Below are positions 51,802 to 62,250 of a DNA stretch of 64,000 nucleotides, piece after piece (position 1 is the stretch's first letter; each line of letters begins with the position of its first letter). The position numbers and the translations under genes were made by a program. The notes below the pieces were generated by a model, which was given only the letters and a program-made list of their open reading frames with translations, was not told where the DNA came from and ran no database searches. Source of the stretch: Symbiodinium natans (Eukaryota; Sar; Dinophyceae; Suessiales; Symbiodiniaceae); the NCBI GenBank assembly GCA_905221605.1, contig CAJNDS010002304.1, forward strand, positions 126,001 through 190,000. The letters are read 5' to 3'.

Positions 51802-54800
51802 TCACCGACCGAGCGCGGCACTAGAGGCAAGGGGAAAGCATGGGTAAGGGGCAGACTTCCGCACGATCGCACGCTGGTGGCTGAACTCGTCGAAGCCATA
51901 CTTGCCATGATACATGCCAAAGCCAGACTCCCCCAGGCCACCTCACAGACTCGCACTGTCAGCAAAAGTCCTTTAAGGCTCCTCGGGCCGGCTGTCCCCC
52001 CCCCCCCCCCCACCCCAAAAAAAACCCCAAAACCCCAAAACCCCAAAACCCCAAAACCCCAAAACCCCAAAACCCCAAAACCCCAAAACCCCAAAACCCC
52101 AAAACCCCAAAACTCCAAAACCCCAAACCCCAAACCCAAAACCCAAAACCCTAAACCCTAACCCTAAACCCTACTGGGAGGATGTTGCCAAGAATGATGT
52201 TGCCAAGAGTCCGAATGGAATCGACTCTGGCACAACCTGCTCAAACACGGTGTTGACTCCAGCGCCCCCACTCTGGATGGCAGTCAGGGCTTTCTCCACG
52301 TTACCTGGGAGGTTTAGGGTTTAGGGTTAGGGTTTGGGGTTTGGGGTTTGGGGTTTGGGGTTTAGGGTTTGGGGGTTTAGGGTTTAGGGTTTAGGATTTA
52401 GGGTTTTGGGTTTAGGGTTTTGGGTTTTGGGTTTTGGGTTTTGGGACAAACCACGACTTTCTGTGGGGTTACGATTATAAGGCGGCCCTTTATATGTAGG
52501 GTACTCAAAAAAGGGACCGTGTACCGCCGGGCGGCGAGAGCTCTCGGAGAACACATAGAAGGCCAAGGGAATCTCCTGCTTCTTGATGATCTCCAGAGCA
52601 TCCCTAAGAAGATGGGAATTCCAGGCAAGGAGCCAGAAAAGTAAGCCTGTGAGAGGGGGCACAGCTACGAGAGACTCCAGAAAAGATGTGCAATCATGAG
52701 TGCTTTCTGTTCTATATATCGCGACACAAAAAACACTTTTTTATCATGCAGCAAGGGTGTGGGGCCCTTGTTCAAGATCCCCAAAGGGAATATAAGGGCC
52801 ACATTCGGAGTATATTCAGGGGCACAACCTTTAGGGGCAATTACAGCCTTAGGGGTACAAGTCGGGATTTCCCCCCTTACACTAGCAATCCTTAATGGGG
52901 ATTATACTGGGGGCACCAGAATTTAAGGACTGATAGCATAAGGGTGAACATCCCAGGCTTACGAGTCTTGATCCCTTGAAAAAAGGGGGCCAACTTGGAC
53001 AAAGGATCTCGAGGTTGTCGTAAGGGATGACAGGCAGGACAGGCCCGAAGATCTCCTCCTTCCTGGCGGCTCTCTTAGGTTGTTTTTTTTTTTTTTTTTT
53101 TTCATCTTTAGGGGGTATGGAGGGTCAAGAGGGTATAGGGTCTAGGGTTTAGGGTCTATGCTTGGGGCTTTGTTGGATTTAGGGTCCAGGGAAGGTTTTA
53201 ATCTTAATGAGCGTTCGTGCTCTTGCCGGTCAAACTCGTGCCCAGAAACATGATCGGTGCATCCATGCTAGGCTGCTTGATGATGGTCGGAGGTACGAAG
53301 CCCTCGCTCTTCTGGATTCCCTGCCAGACTGGAAGATGCATCTGGGACTTTTTGCAAGTGCAAAGCGACGAATTTTTCCGGCCTCAAAGCCACCATGGAC
53401 TACTTCTCCACCGCAAGTTTTGATCAGCTTCTCCAGTCGCTCGGCATGTCGCTCATTGACGATGCGCCCGAAGTCAGCTGCGCGAATTAGGGATGGAGTG
53501 TAGGTGTGATGATCAAGGAGTGAAGACGGACGAGGTTAGAGTGCATATGCTTTATCTCACTACGGGCTCTTCATCAAGTACTGTATGCTCATTCTCACAA
53601 GAAGTTGCTTGTGCCGACCTTGCTGCGTGCCATCTTCGCCGTAGCCATCCTCGGGAAACCGCTGAGCTGGCATCACCCCGGCAAGATATTACAGTATTAT
53701 TTTCATTGTTATTAGGATTATGCTTATTACTATTATTATTAATATTATGATGATGACGATGATTATTATTAGTATTATCTGGTGCAACTTGTCCTTGGCA
53801 AGCTTGACCATTCGCTCAATGAACTCGGCCTCCTTACTCCTGTGGACGAGCACGTAGTCCTTGCTCCGAAAAAAACACCGCGAAAGGCCATTCAAAAGGG
53901 CAACGGCAACCGCTTCACATTCCATCAGGTGCCATCTAGCCATGTCCTGTCAACATTCTCTCCGATTCTCTCCCTGAGCCACTGCGAAAAAATCTTGAAG
54001 CTTCCTATACAAAGGAAACAACAGCACCATATTGCACATTTCCTTGTGAAACCAGAAAATAAGCTCCTTGATATGGCCATAGCCATGTGCGCCTGATGGG
54101 AATGCTTTGCTCCGTCCCAGAATCTCCAAAGCAGATGTGGGACTACTTCGTGGGACCCCAGCACCGTCCCCGCCCCCCTCCCCCCCCGCTCCCCGTGTTT
54201 GATAGGCTGTGGTTACTTTCGGTGAGCTTCCTTAGTTGTTCCTGTCCTCTGCACTTCGTTCTCCATTTTCTAGCTGCTAGAATCTAGCATTCTTCCTTTC
54301 TCTCTGTGAGCTCTCTGTATTTCTTTCTTCTGCGGGGCGTGGGCTCCGACTGCCCCCCCCCCCCCCCCCCCCTCCCGGCCTGCAATGTGCGCCCGAGTTC
54401 TTGGTCTGTGTTTCTTTCTTTGTGCTTCTTCTTGTTGTTCTTCTTCTTCTGCACGGTCGAGGGCCCTGTGAAGGAGGCCACTGCTGGAAATAGTTTGGCA
54501 GAACTTGGAAACGCCTCTAACATCCATGGGTCCCACACCACGTTCGACGCAATTCTTAAAACAGGTTCCAGAGCTCAGCGTGTCGCTGGAGTACTTAACC
54601 CAGGAACCCCGCATCGAAACAGTGGGTTTAGGGTTTAGGGTTTAAGTCCACAGGTGTGCCGGCCAAATTCCCTTAAGTTCCCTTCCCAGATGCTGCAGTC
54701 GAGGCTCCGGGGCTACGCAAATTTGGCCACACAGCATCCACTTGGCGAAGGCAATGCGGCGGCAGGTCACATCCATCTGGGATCAGTCAAATACATGATG

Positions 54801-56355
54801 AGCCTCTGCTAACTATGACAGCTTGTTACGAAAGCAGCGTCACAATACCCCTCTGAGCACGATAACTTGAGCACTGGCCTTGGCTGTTTCGTCCACAAGT
54901 ACCTTGTTGTGAAACGAAGTTCGTTGACCCGAAAAAAGCTTGCACTCTATGCTGGCACACCGACAAGTTCCACACACTCAAAAAAGCCAAGAAATCCAAA
55001 AGAATATCGCCAGGCGAAGCTGCAGGGGACTTGCCGCCCAGCTCCATGGTCACCTAGGCATGCAGGAGACAATCCAGGTGGCGATGCTCAAGTTCTGCAG
55101 AGCTGGCTGTGGTGGTGTCTTTAAAATTCTGCTGTGAAGATTCTAAGGGCGCTCGCTTGCAATTGCGAACCGCTTGTATTTTGACTGGATCTTGTTCCTT
55201 GTCCTTTTAGCCCAGTTGCTGGTGTCAGATGCTTGGCTGCTGCGGCCATGACAACGCGTCCAACGGCAGCATTCCCTGCAGGAGTCTTAGAAGCCTTCAT
55301 TATCGGGGTCCACCATGGGGCCTTTTTCTAGCGGCACACAGCCGCATACGGCGATTGGGAACAAGTCTGCAGGTTATCAGGCCTGTGTAGAAAATGTGGT
55401 CCCAGCGGTTGTTGAGAAGCGCGGTAGTCTCTGGCACAGCACCCTCAATCACCCTGCAACAGGACAGTGGCAAGAGGCGCTCAGAGAGCAACATGTGCGA
55501 TCCGGTCACCTGCCTGAAGCAATCTGGGTCCAAGTACTGCGGGATCAGCTTCGCTATCAGTGGCGAGCTTTGTGGGTTGAGCTCGCTTGGCTTCAGCACC
55601 TGAAATTTGGCTGACGCAACCCCACCCCAGAAATCCCTACAGGACTACAAGAGGTTTACGAAAGTAAGGGAGCCCCAATATAGACCCCAATAGTAGGATA
55701 CCCTTGCAGCAACCCAAGGAGGTACCCTCAATTTCGAAAACCCCAACTTAAATGGTTGCTTTGACGGCACAGCCAGATTTCCGGCAGCGATGGCGGAAGC
55801 CAGGGGGCGCACGAGCAGCTGCCAGGGCACATTCCTGCGGGTGAAAAGCACAGGACGGTGAAAGAGAAGCTTGCGAAGCTATCAGTTTAGAGGGTTTAGG
55901 GTTTAGGGTTTAGGGGCCTAGGGCTTATGCAGGTTTCGACTCTCACGATAGAAGAAGCAGGCGAGGCTCCGGTAGGTTCCCCTCCGAAAGGACACATTGG
56001 CCCGTAAGTGTTTGACCCCGGGACAAGTCCACCAACCTAAGCAGGATGATCCAAAAGTATTCACCGACCACATCTACCCAAATACCCCAGCTACCATGGA
56101 GAAGCCACAGAGAACGCTGGATCTCTAGCTAAGACAATTCGGGCACACGTGTTCACCTCAGAGCCAGGGTTAAGGGGCTATGGGAATGTGCACTCCAGGG
56201 TCCAGGATTTTGCGTCGATAGTATGATTTGGAGCTCCCTCCCACTCAGATGCTGAAGCACCTCTTGCGGATCGCTACCGCGACGAAAGGTTCCATCCACC
56301 ACGATATCAAAGCCCGAGTGCAGAATAGGTTGAGCATAGTCTGAGAATCTGAGCA
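51802..56355 (-). CDS. aldehyde dehydrogenase (class 3 / fatty-ALDH-like), at least 15 small exons
   Basis: NAD(P)-dependent oxidation of aldehydes to acids. Exons resolved by family conservation and AG acceptors: 55834-55771 NVPWQLLVRPLASAIAAGN; 55599-55514 VLKPSELNPQSSPLIAKLIP; 55453-55383 VPETTALLNNRWDHIFYTG; 55275-55220 AVGRVVMAAAAKHLTP; 55053-55021 VTMELGGKSPA (catalytic Glu); 54902-54879 VLVDETAK (24 nt); 54776-54708 DVTCRRIAFAKWMLCGQICV (catalytic Cys); 53859 to about 53785 DYVLVHRSKEAEFIERMVKL; 53477-53383 DFGRIVNERHAERLEKLIK; 53302-53250; 53062-53009 KEEIFGPVLPVIPYDNLE; 52603-52536 DALEIIKKQEIPLAFYVFSE; 52304-52212; 51941-51802 GESGFGMYHGKYGFDEFSHQ plus stop. A block at about 56355-56196 (LQIILSTQNPGPW) reads in frame into the first of these with a GA donor. 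The N-terminal exons are not identified. Most resolved donors are GC or GA. Confidence 0.9.
52021..52173. repeat. CCCCAAAA array grading into CCCTAAA
   Basis: About ten perfect CCCCAAAA octamers (the ciliate Oxytricha-type telomere motif), then CCCAAAC and finally CCCTAAACCCTAACCC. It lies in an ALDH intron next to the exon at 52212-52304. Confidence 0.95.
52313..52445. repeat. TTTAGGG / TTTGGGG array, inverted relative to 52021-52173
   Basis: GGTTTAGGG, GGTTTGGGG and GGGTTTTGGG units in the opposite orientation on the other side of the same 93-nt ALDH exon. Confidence 0.95.
52446..52530. mobile_element. possible small insert in ALDH intron
   Basis: GGACAAACCACGACTTTCTG...GTTACGATTATAAGG, directly joined to the TTTTGGG repeats and ending at the exon border. 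Translated on the minus strand it gives KGPPYNRNPTESRGL, which I associate from memory with repeat-derived Symbiodinium peptides. No clear terminal repeats. Confidence 0.3.
52745..53000. mobile_element. inverted-repeat element filling the ALDH 52.6-53.0 kb intron
   Basis: The left part GGGGCCCTTGTTCAAGATCC and the right end read in reverse (GGCCCCCTTTTTTCAAGGGA) are imperfect inverted repeats. The interior is rich in AGGGG/CCCTTA steps. It abuts the GA donor of the exon reading EEIFGPVLP. Confidence 0.45.
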
Positions 56356-56751
56356 TCTAGCCCTAAACCCTAAACCCTAAACCATAAGGTGCTAGAGTTT
56401 AGGTGGCGGTCCAGGGAGCAATGATCAGGACGACTCCCTTCGGCTCTGGGCGGACACACAGCCTCCGGACAGTCCAAACTTGTTGTGTGCGGCTGGCTGC
56501 ATGAATCAAGTGCAGCGCTTTGTCGGTAGCGCGCTGCTGTGACCAGTCAACGAGATGCCCTGCTCTTGCACCGGCTCAAGACCGCTACGCACGTGCAGCG
56601 CAGCATGGCAGCTTTGCATGGCAGCTGCCACTAAAGCGACACCCTCTGCAAACACTAGTGGGCATGATGGGAGCTTCTGGGGTTAGCTGGACACCGTAGG
56701 CCTGTGGATCCAGCCTTCCACCCAGCGCTCACCTTTGGGCACGAGCTCAGA

Positions 56752-56903
56752 GACCCTAAACCCTATAAACCCTATTATAAACCCTGAACCTTAAACACGA
56801 AATCCTGAACCCTGAACCCGAAACCCGTAACTCTAAACCCCTAACCCCTAACCACCCCTAACCCCTAAACCCTAAACCCTAAACCTTAAACCCTAAACCC
56901 TAG
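56752..56903. repeat. degenerate CCCTAAA array
   Basis: Around 15 units with variants CCCTATAAA, CCTGAACC and CCCTAACCAC, ending close to a minus-strand stop codon at 56900. Confidence 0.9.
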
Positions 56904-58370
56904 CCGCAGCTTAGAAAGGTGGTGACTCTGAGTTGATGCTCGACGCAGGTGTGGCTGTTCTCTGCCGGGACTCGGGTCCAGCAGTCGATGTTCGCCAATG
57001 CTTCATCCACACCTGTTTCCCAGAAGGACATTATGGTGCCTCCATGTATAACCTGGACCCAAAACGGGACGGCAACAGGGAACCATGATTTCGAGGATTG
57101 ACCTCTGACGGCAAACACATCTTTGCATGCCGCGGACCATCGTTGTTTACAACGTGTGACTGGTGTGCTGTCGCGTGTAGGCTGCGATTGGTCTGGGATG
57201 GCCCTAAAGTCTTGAGGAAATTCACATCCCTGAGTTTTTTGCAGAGCCTTGAGCTGCCGCGATCTCGGGCATCCCACGCATCTTGGTACCACCCATATCA
57301 GCAGCAATGGTATTGGAAATCAGCTCCTTGCACCGGCTTGGTTGCGAGATCACAAACCCGCAGGCTAACTTCAAAAGCGCTGGGCAGCGCGCTCGTCTTT
57401 GTTTGCATAGACTGGCGGCTGGCACGCTTGCGGATCGGACGCGAATGGTTCACTCAAGCCAAGCGTCGTGATTCTCCTCATACATCTTCAACAGCCTCAT
57501 TCTTGTGTTGTCCATACGGGCCCTGGAACAATAGTAAGATTAGAACAACCTCCAGCTGTTGAGCCATGATGTGCATTTGGTCGTTTGAAAGGGGCAAGTC
57601 CTGAACGGGCTGCCAAGCAGCTGAGACAGCTGCTGCTTGCGCCATTCCACACTCCTGGCGGTCAACAAACCACCTCTGGCCTTGACAGCATTGCGTCAGT
57701 TGTCAGTTACACATGTTAGCCACCCGCCCAGCCCCATTCAGCGGAGTCGACATAAGAGCCCGAAAAACCTAAACCCTAAACCCGAAACCATGAACCCTTT
57801 ACACACAATGTCTTCTCTGTGCAGGAATAGCCATTCCATGCCTGGATCGACCCGAAGCAAAGGTCTGTCGCATGGCTGCCAGTTGCTTGCCGTAGTCTTC
57901 GGTCAACTCCTCGACCCAAAGAATCAAGATCCTATTTGCTAAGCATAGCCCGAGCCAGTGTGCCGCTGCAGAGAATAAGGTTTACTGGTAGTTCGTGCGG
58001 GGGGGGGGGGGAGGCTTGGCCAGGACGAAGCAAAGCCACGTGCGACTCTTCTACTCGCTGCTGGAAACGGACTTGCATGACATCTGGGATCAGAACCAAG
58101 TGCCTCTACGCTCTGAGTGGGCGCCATGGCTTCTGCGATGGTCTTGGGCAGGACAGTAAGTTCCGATCCTGGCTACGCTACCGCGTGCAACTTGAGCAGC
58201 ACTGCGGACGTTTCCAGCAGCACCAGGCGTTCAACTGCAGCGGCATCGAGCTGCTTGGATTGTGGAAGGCAAGCACATGCAAAGCAAGTCTTGCTGCTGC
58301 TACAAGCATTCAGCAGATCAGCACGTGCACACGAACGCGGACTCCGTCCGCATGTTTTTCGAAGCACGGA
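56900..58370 (-). CDS. unknown gene, exon blocks only
   Basis: Coding-like minus-strand blocks between the cyclotransferase and ALDH genes. About 58.27-58.18 kb: SKQLDAAAVERLVLLETSAV. About 58.11-58.02 kb: VLIPDVMQVRFQQRVEESHV. About 57.60-57.47 kb: LPLSNDQMHIMAQQLEVVLI then QGPYGQHKNEAVEDV. About 57.38-57.25 kb: CGFVISQPSRCKELISNTIA. 57.10-56.90 kb: WFPVAVPFWVQVIHGGTIMS then ETGVDEALANIDCWTRV. No family is recognised, and membership in one transcript is assumed from order only. A competing plus-strand frame at 58.02-58.16 kb was judged a shadow. Confidence 0.35.
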
Positions 58371-58426
58371 ATCCCGGCGCAGCGTTCGTCCGCGAACATT
58401 ACATTGCGGTTTGCAATACGGTTACA

Positions 58427-59416
58427 TTACGCTTCAGGGCTGTGACTTTCATCAGGTGCGATGGCGCGTTCTGGCTCTCGTCGCGTGACTCGAAGTTTGC
58501 CACGAACATCAGTTGATGGCAGGGCTGGAATCTGCGAACGCATACCAGTGGCCAAGAATGAGGCGGTCTGCGAGGCAAAGTGCCGCAACTTCTTTCGAAG
58601 CTTCTCTCTGTGCGTATTCCCGGCTGCCTCGAGGGAGATCTCAAACATGTTTTGCCAATTCTTACCAGTGACCAGAAAGGTCTTCGAACCTGGCAGATAG
58701 GCAATGCCGTTCGCCACATGGAAGCCATACTCCTCCTGGGGATCTTGCTCGCCAAAGCCTTCCAGATCGAAAACGGAGGTGCACTCGAAAGTCGAGGGGT
58801 CAATGCCGAGGACAAAGCGGGTCTTGTAGAGGTTTCCAAAGACAGTTGGACCCTTTCCATTGAAATCTGCCACAAACTCCAGCTCATTCAAGCCGGGGAC
58901 CTTGTAGCCCATGCAAGTCACTGGCGCCACGCGTTTCAGCGCAAGGGTCTCCGAGTCCAACTCCATTAAGAACTCTGTGCCATTCGTTGCAAAGTATCTA
59001 TCTTCCTGGCTATCGCGGCAGAGCCCCCAGCCCTCTTCTATAGGATAGTCCACCTCACTCTCCACGGAGAGATCTGCGTTGAAGCGCACAGCTTTGCCGT
59101 CATGGTAAGTGGCAACCAACCACCCGGTGGCCGTAGGGGCGACGTCTTCCGCAAATCGGCCTGCTAATCCAGATTTCGTCGTCTGTAACACCGACCCATC
59201 CTTTAAGTCGATCATGCGGATAAAGGATTCTGTTCCTTCTGGGTAGGCGCCGCTGGTTTCAATCAGCCTGCTGTGGTCCACTAGCTCTAGCCCTTGTGTG
59301 AAGGGGGCGCCCTCATGGGGCAAAGATCGAATGATTTGAGCGTCGTAGCTCGCAGGATCGGCAGCCACGTGCAAGGGAGAGGCCAAACCCAGCGCAAATA
59401 TGAAGAGTTGCTTCAT
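58427..59416 (-). CDS. secreted glutaminyl-peptide cyclotransferase (plant/bacterial type)
   Basis: A single-exon 329-residue protein. It starts MKQLFIFALGLASPLHVAA, a signal peptide, then a five-bladed beta-propeller of the glutamine cyclotransferase family (PF05096), which converts N-terminal Gln to pyroglutamate. Recognisable blocks in order: LPHEGAPFTQGLELVDHSRL, ETSGAYPEGTESFIRMIDLK, GWGLCRDSQEDRYFATNGTE, VPGLNELEFVADFNGKGPTV, GFHVANGIAYLPGSKTFLVT then GKNWQNMFEISL, the usual family ending. About 45 further residues follow that are not family-like, so a 3' intron or a C-terminal extension is possible. The chosen ATG is the only one that leaves a complete leader. A spliced-leader-like relic lies 50-75 nt upstream. 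Confidence 0.88.
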   Translation of the reverse strand: MKQLFIFALGLASPLHVAADPASYDAQIIRSLPHEGAPFTQGLELVDHSRLIETSGAYPEGTESFIRMIDLKDGSVLQTTKSGLAGRFAEDVAPTATGWLVATYHDGKAVRFNADLSVESEVDYPIEEGWGLCRDSQEDRYFATNGTEFLMELDSETLALKRVAPVTCMGYKVPGLNELEFVADFNGKGPTVFGNLYKTRFVLGIDPSTFECTSVFDLEGFGEQDPQEEYGFHVANGIAYLPGSKTFLVTGKNWQNMFEISLEAAGNTHREKLRKKLRHFASQTASFLATGMRSQIPALPSTDVRGKLRVTRREPERAIAPDESHSPEA

Positions 59417-59469
59417 GGCTCGCCACACCCCTAAGGGGTATGGGCCTGCTAAGTTAACTTGTGGAGACC

Positions 59470-59496
59470 TGAAGCAAGCCACATTGGCTGCGCAAC
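59470..59496 (-). promoter_or_regulatory. probable relic spliced-leader sequence and trans-splice acceptor
   Basis: The minus strand reads GCGCAGCCAATGTGGCTTGC and then TTCAG. Compared with the dinoflagellate spliced leader CCGTAGCCATTTTGGCTCAA, 13 of the first 17 positions agree. It lies upstream of the cyclotransferase start. A relic leader would mean the gene passed through a trans-spliced mRNA, which fits its intronless body. Confidence 0.5.
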
Positions 59497-59793
59497 GTTT
59501 TGCGACGAGTCTTGCTGCCCGTGGTTGCTGTATTTCTCTACTTCGCATGCATAGGCAGTCTCTGCAAGGGCACTGTAGCGACAGTGAGACATGACAGGAG
59601 GTGCAAATAGTCACTCTTTTGCAGCTCTTGCAACGAGGTTCAACAGAAACATGGACCTATCTGTCCAGACTCCTAGGCGTTGGGAACGAAAGGCTCATCT
59701 TTGGGCGTATGCTGCCTACTGTTACTCGACTTAGGGGAAGGGCGACAGGTTCCCGCTGGCCGGGGTTGCGGCTTCATCCAACTCGTGTTGAGC

Positions 59794-61018
59794 TCAGACT
59801 ACCAGCTCATCTGTGGCTTCTGGCACCGCAGTGTCCCGCACATGCAGGAATGAGTTCAAACTACTTGCAAACGCCACCGTGCTGTTGGTGTTGTTGACCT
59901 TGCTACCCTCCATCCCTATATTCCAGAACGCGTACCCACGAGGCCGCCTTGAAGGGTCGGCGGCTTGGTACGCCTCCTGCACCTGGTCAGGCCAGAAGAA
60001 TGCAGACCTCCCGGCTGAGCTTCCTGGGGCAAAGCTCAAAGCCGCGATAAAGCGGCTGGGCTCCAGGTGGACCGGCAAAAGCCCCTTCAAGGGAAGCTGT
60101 GGGTCGGTGACGTTGATCATCCAGCCGGCTAGGAGCTGGGCTGCCCAGGCGCGTAAGTAATCTGCGCCTGGCATACCTGTGTCTAAGCTTCGGAGGGCAG
60201 GTGCGAAAGTCTCGTAGAGCTGCACCTCCACAAGGTCGAAAGTCCCCGGCGGGGCGGCAGCCAAGAGGTAAGCATAGCTGTTCCTGCCCATGTAGTGGAA
60301 CTCCGGATGAAAGTCGGGGTCGGTGTTGTTCAGAAATCGATTGAACTGCTGTGTGGTTACGTCAAAATAGGACTGTGGTGGGGCAAGCGTTGCAAGCAAG
60401 CCGGCCCTCTTGGCGGCGATGGACATGTCAAGCACAAGCTGCAGGCATCTTGGAGTAAACTCGTTGTTGGGCGAGGACAGCTGGTCGTTACCTTCCAAGT
60501 CCCAGTCGAAGCCATCGAAAGGTACCGGTAGCCGCTTGTTCCACTCATTCCACACATCGAACCACTGACTACCTATACTCCCCTTAGAACCTTAATCAAA
60601 AAAAACAATACTTTTAAATATCCTCTTGGGTTTTCTATAAACAAAAACAGAAAATAATTCCCAAGGGGGATATATAGCTACCAGAGAAAGATGTGTCCGG
60701 GTGGGGGCTGTCCCAGCCACCCACGGTGATGAGGTGCGCGGTCGGAAGCCTCAGCCTCTCAATGGCAGCCCGAACCTTGGCCACACACCCCATGTCTGGA
60801 CCGCCCGTGATCTTCGGCTGCTGCGTCTTCGTGTCCTTGACCAGGTTGATCGCAAACCAAAATATCACGTTGACACCCTCCTGCACTGCGCGAAGTGTCT
60901 GCGTCTCGTTGCAGGCTGACCAGTCCTGCCATGCTGCTATGATGGGGCCATCCGGGAGACCCCCTGCAGATGCCAGCCCGAGGGCGAGGGAAGCCACCAG
61001 GGCTCTGCTCTTCCACAT
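59794..61018 (-). CDS. secreted GH18 (chitinase-like) glycoside hydrolase
   Basis: Two exons (61018-60682 and 60572-59794) give 371 residues. A signal peptide (SRALVASLALGLASAGG) is followed by a TIM-barrel start (IIAAWQDWSACNET, VNVIFWFAINLVKD), the strand HLITVGGWD (GH18 SxGG-like region), and the catalytic signature FDGFDWDLEGND, that is DGxDxDxE with the proton-donor Glu. Later blocks are LLATLAPPQSYFD, DFHPEFHYMGRNSYAYLLAA and RRPRGYAFWNIGMEG, the usual barrel closing. Family members cut chitin or related beta-1,4-GlcNAc polymers, or are inactive lectin-like forms; the catalytic motif is intact here. The 109-nt intron has a GT donor, an AG acceptor and terminal inverted repeats. Confidence 0.9.
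60573..60681 (-). mobile_element. introner-like intron with terminal inverted repeats
   Basis: In coding orientation the intron begins GTAGCTATATATCCCCCTTG. Its other end, reverse-complemented, begins CTATACTCCCCTTAGAACC. CTATA..CCCCTT is shared. The bases GGTAG occur at both exon borders like a target-site duplication that also supplies the splice sites. The interior is AT-rich. Confidence 0.7.
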
Positions 61019-61480
61019 TAGGGAACGCAGCCTGTAAGGACTACCTCCACGTCGCACTACTCACATGGAAGTCATTCTGCCAGTGCGTGTAAGCTGTTGA
61101 TTGCATCCCTCGAGGCTGCGTGTGACCTTTATTCAGAACCCTGATGTCAAGCATGAATGGCGGGTCCTGGTGGGCCCGAGAGTTTCTTGAAGAGCACACG
61201 CGGGCATTATTAGTACTAAGTGCACACAAGCCAAGAGACATGATCGAGGGTCCTCTGAGGCTCTGCCAGCATAACGAGGCAAAAAGTGGACATGTCAAGC
61301 AAAAACCAGTGGGAATCCTTCGATGCAAGCCCGCGATGTGTGTGACGTTAGGTCATCGCGCGAAGTGGAGCACATGTCATAAGCGAAATGTCGAGTTCCT
61401 TTCTGTCTTTTGCATGGGAGGCAGCAAGTCGAGCAACTTTGACAGCCCGACGATTCTTGGGTGAACGTCGGCGTGCTCAC

Positions 61481-62250
61481 CTGGTAAAGATCAACAGTAA
61501 GGATCTGGGCAGGCCAATGAAGCTTCCCGATGCGTTCCGTTCTGTTAAGCTGAGAGCCTAGCCGAAGAACACTCATTGACACTTCAAAAACTGACCGCTG
61601 ACCTCTGGGGTCCAGCAGCACTTGCTTTGCCACGCCAGCTGCTTGCGAGCCATTGAAGTCGCTCCTCCATCTTTCATGCCAGAGGCGAAGGCTTATCTTT
61701 GTGAAGTTGATTCGCCCCCCCCCCCCCGCTCACTGGTCTGTAAAGCTGTCCTGACACTGTCGCCGACCATCAGGGAGGCAGATTTGGGAACGCGCGCCGC
61801 TTCGCAAATTCGGTCAAAGACCCGCGGATCTGGCTTCACAAGTCCCAGCTGAAACGAAAAGAAGCCTGAGCAAGCGGTCGCCTGTGGTGCAGATACTGTA
61901 TTTGAAGGGGCAGCTTCAAGCCTTGAGACATCGTATCTGCAAGCAAGCAGCACAGCGCGGGGTCCAGAATCTCTCGTAAGCTCTCATGCTGCAGCACATG
62001 CCTTTGCAGGCTCAGTCCGCTTCTCGACCCACGTGGTCACACCATGACCTACGGCTCAATCTTCTGATGCTTGCTCCAGCTGCGTGTATTGTGGCGTTGC
62101 AGCATTTGAGAGGATAGCCAGCTGGTAGCCGCGTCCCTTAAGTTCTTGCAGAACCCCTGCTGCTTCTGGCACCACCGACCTGACTGGGCCGAGAATGTCT
62201 TGAAAGGCTACAGGGAAATCTGCCACGTTGGTTTGGCTAGAGTTTGTCTG
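61481..62250 (-). CDS. HAD-superfamily hydrolase (phosphoglycolate-phosphatase-like), partial
   Basis: Exon blocks in order. About 62.24-62.08 kb: PEAAGVLQELKGRGYQLAIL followed by SNAATPQYTQL, HAD motif II (S/T after a hydrophobic strand). About 62.00-61.95 kb: VLQHESLREILDPALC. 61848 to about 61755: LGLVKPDPRVFDRICEAARV with motif III Lys, then SLMVGDSVRT, motif IV. 61.65-61.48 kb: DFNGSQAAGVAKQVLLDP, then GQRSVFEVSMSVLRLGSQ and a GT donor context after VDLYQ. The motif I Asp nucleophile (DxDxT) should be upstream; a poly-C run and unresolved sequence lie there and I did not find it. Substrate is not predictable. Junctions are approximate. Confidence 0.72.

Noticed and set aside
58023-58165. 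plus-strand frame VRLFYSLLETDLHDIWDQNQ followed by a GTAAGT-like donor
   Set aside because: The opposite strand also reads as coding (VLIPDVMQVRFQQRVEESHV), and all other genes are on the minus strand; kept only as an alternative.
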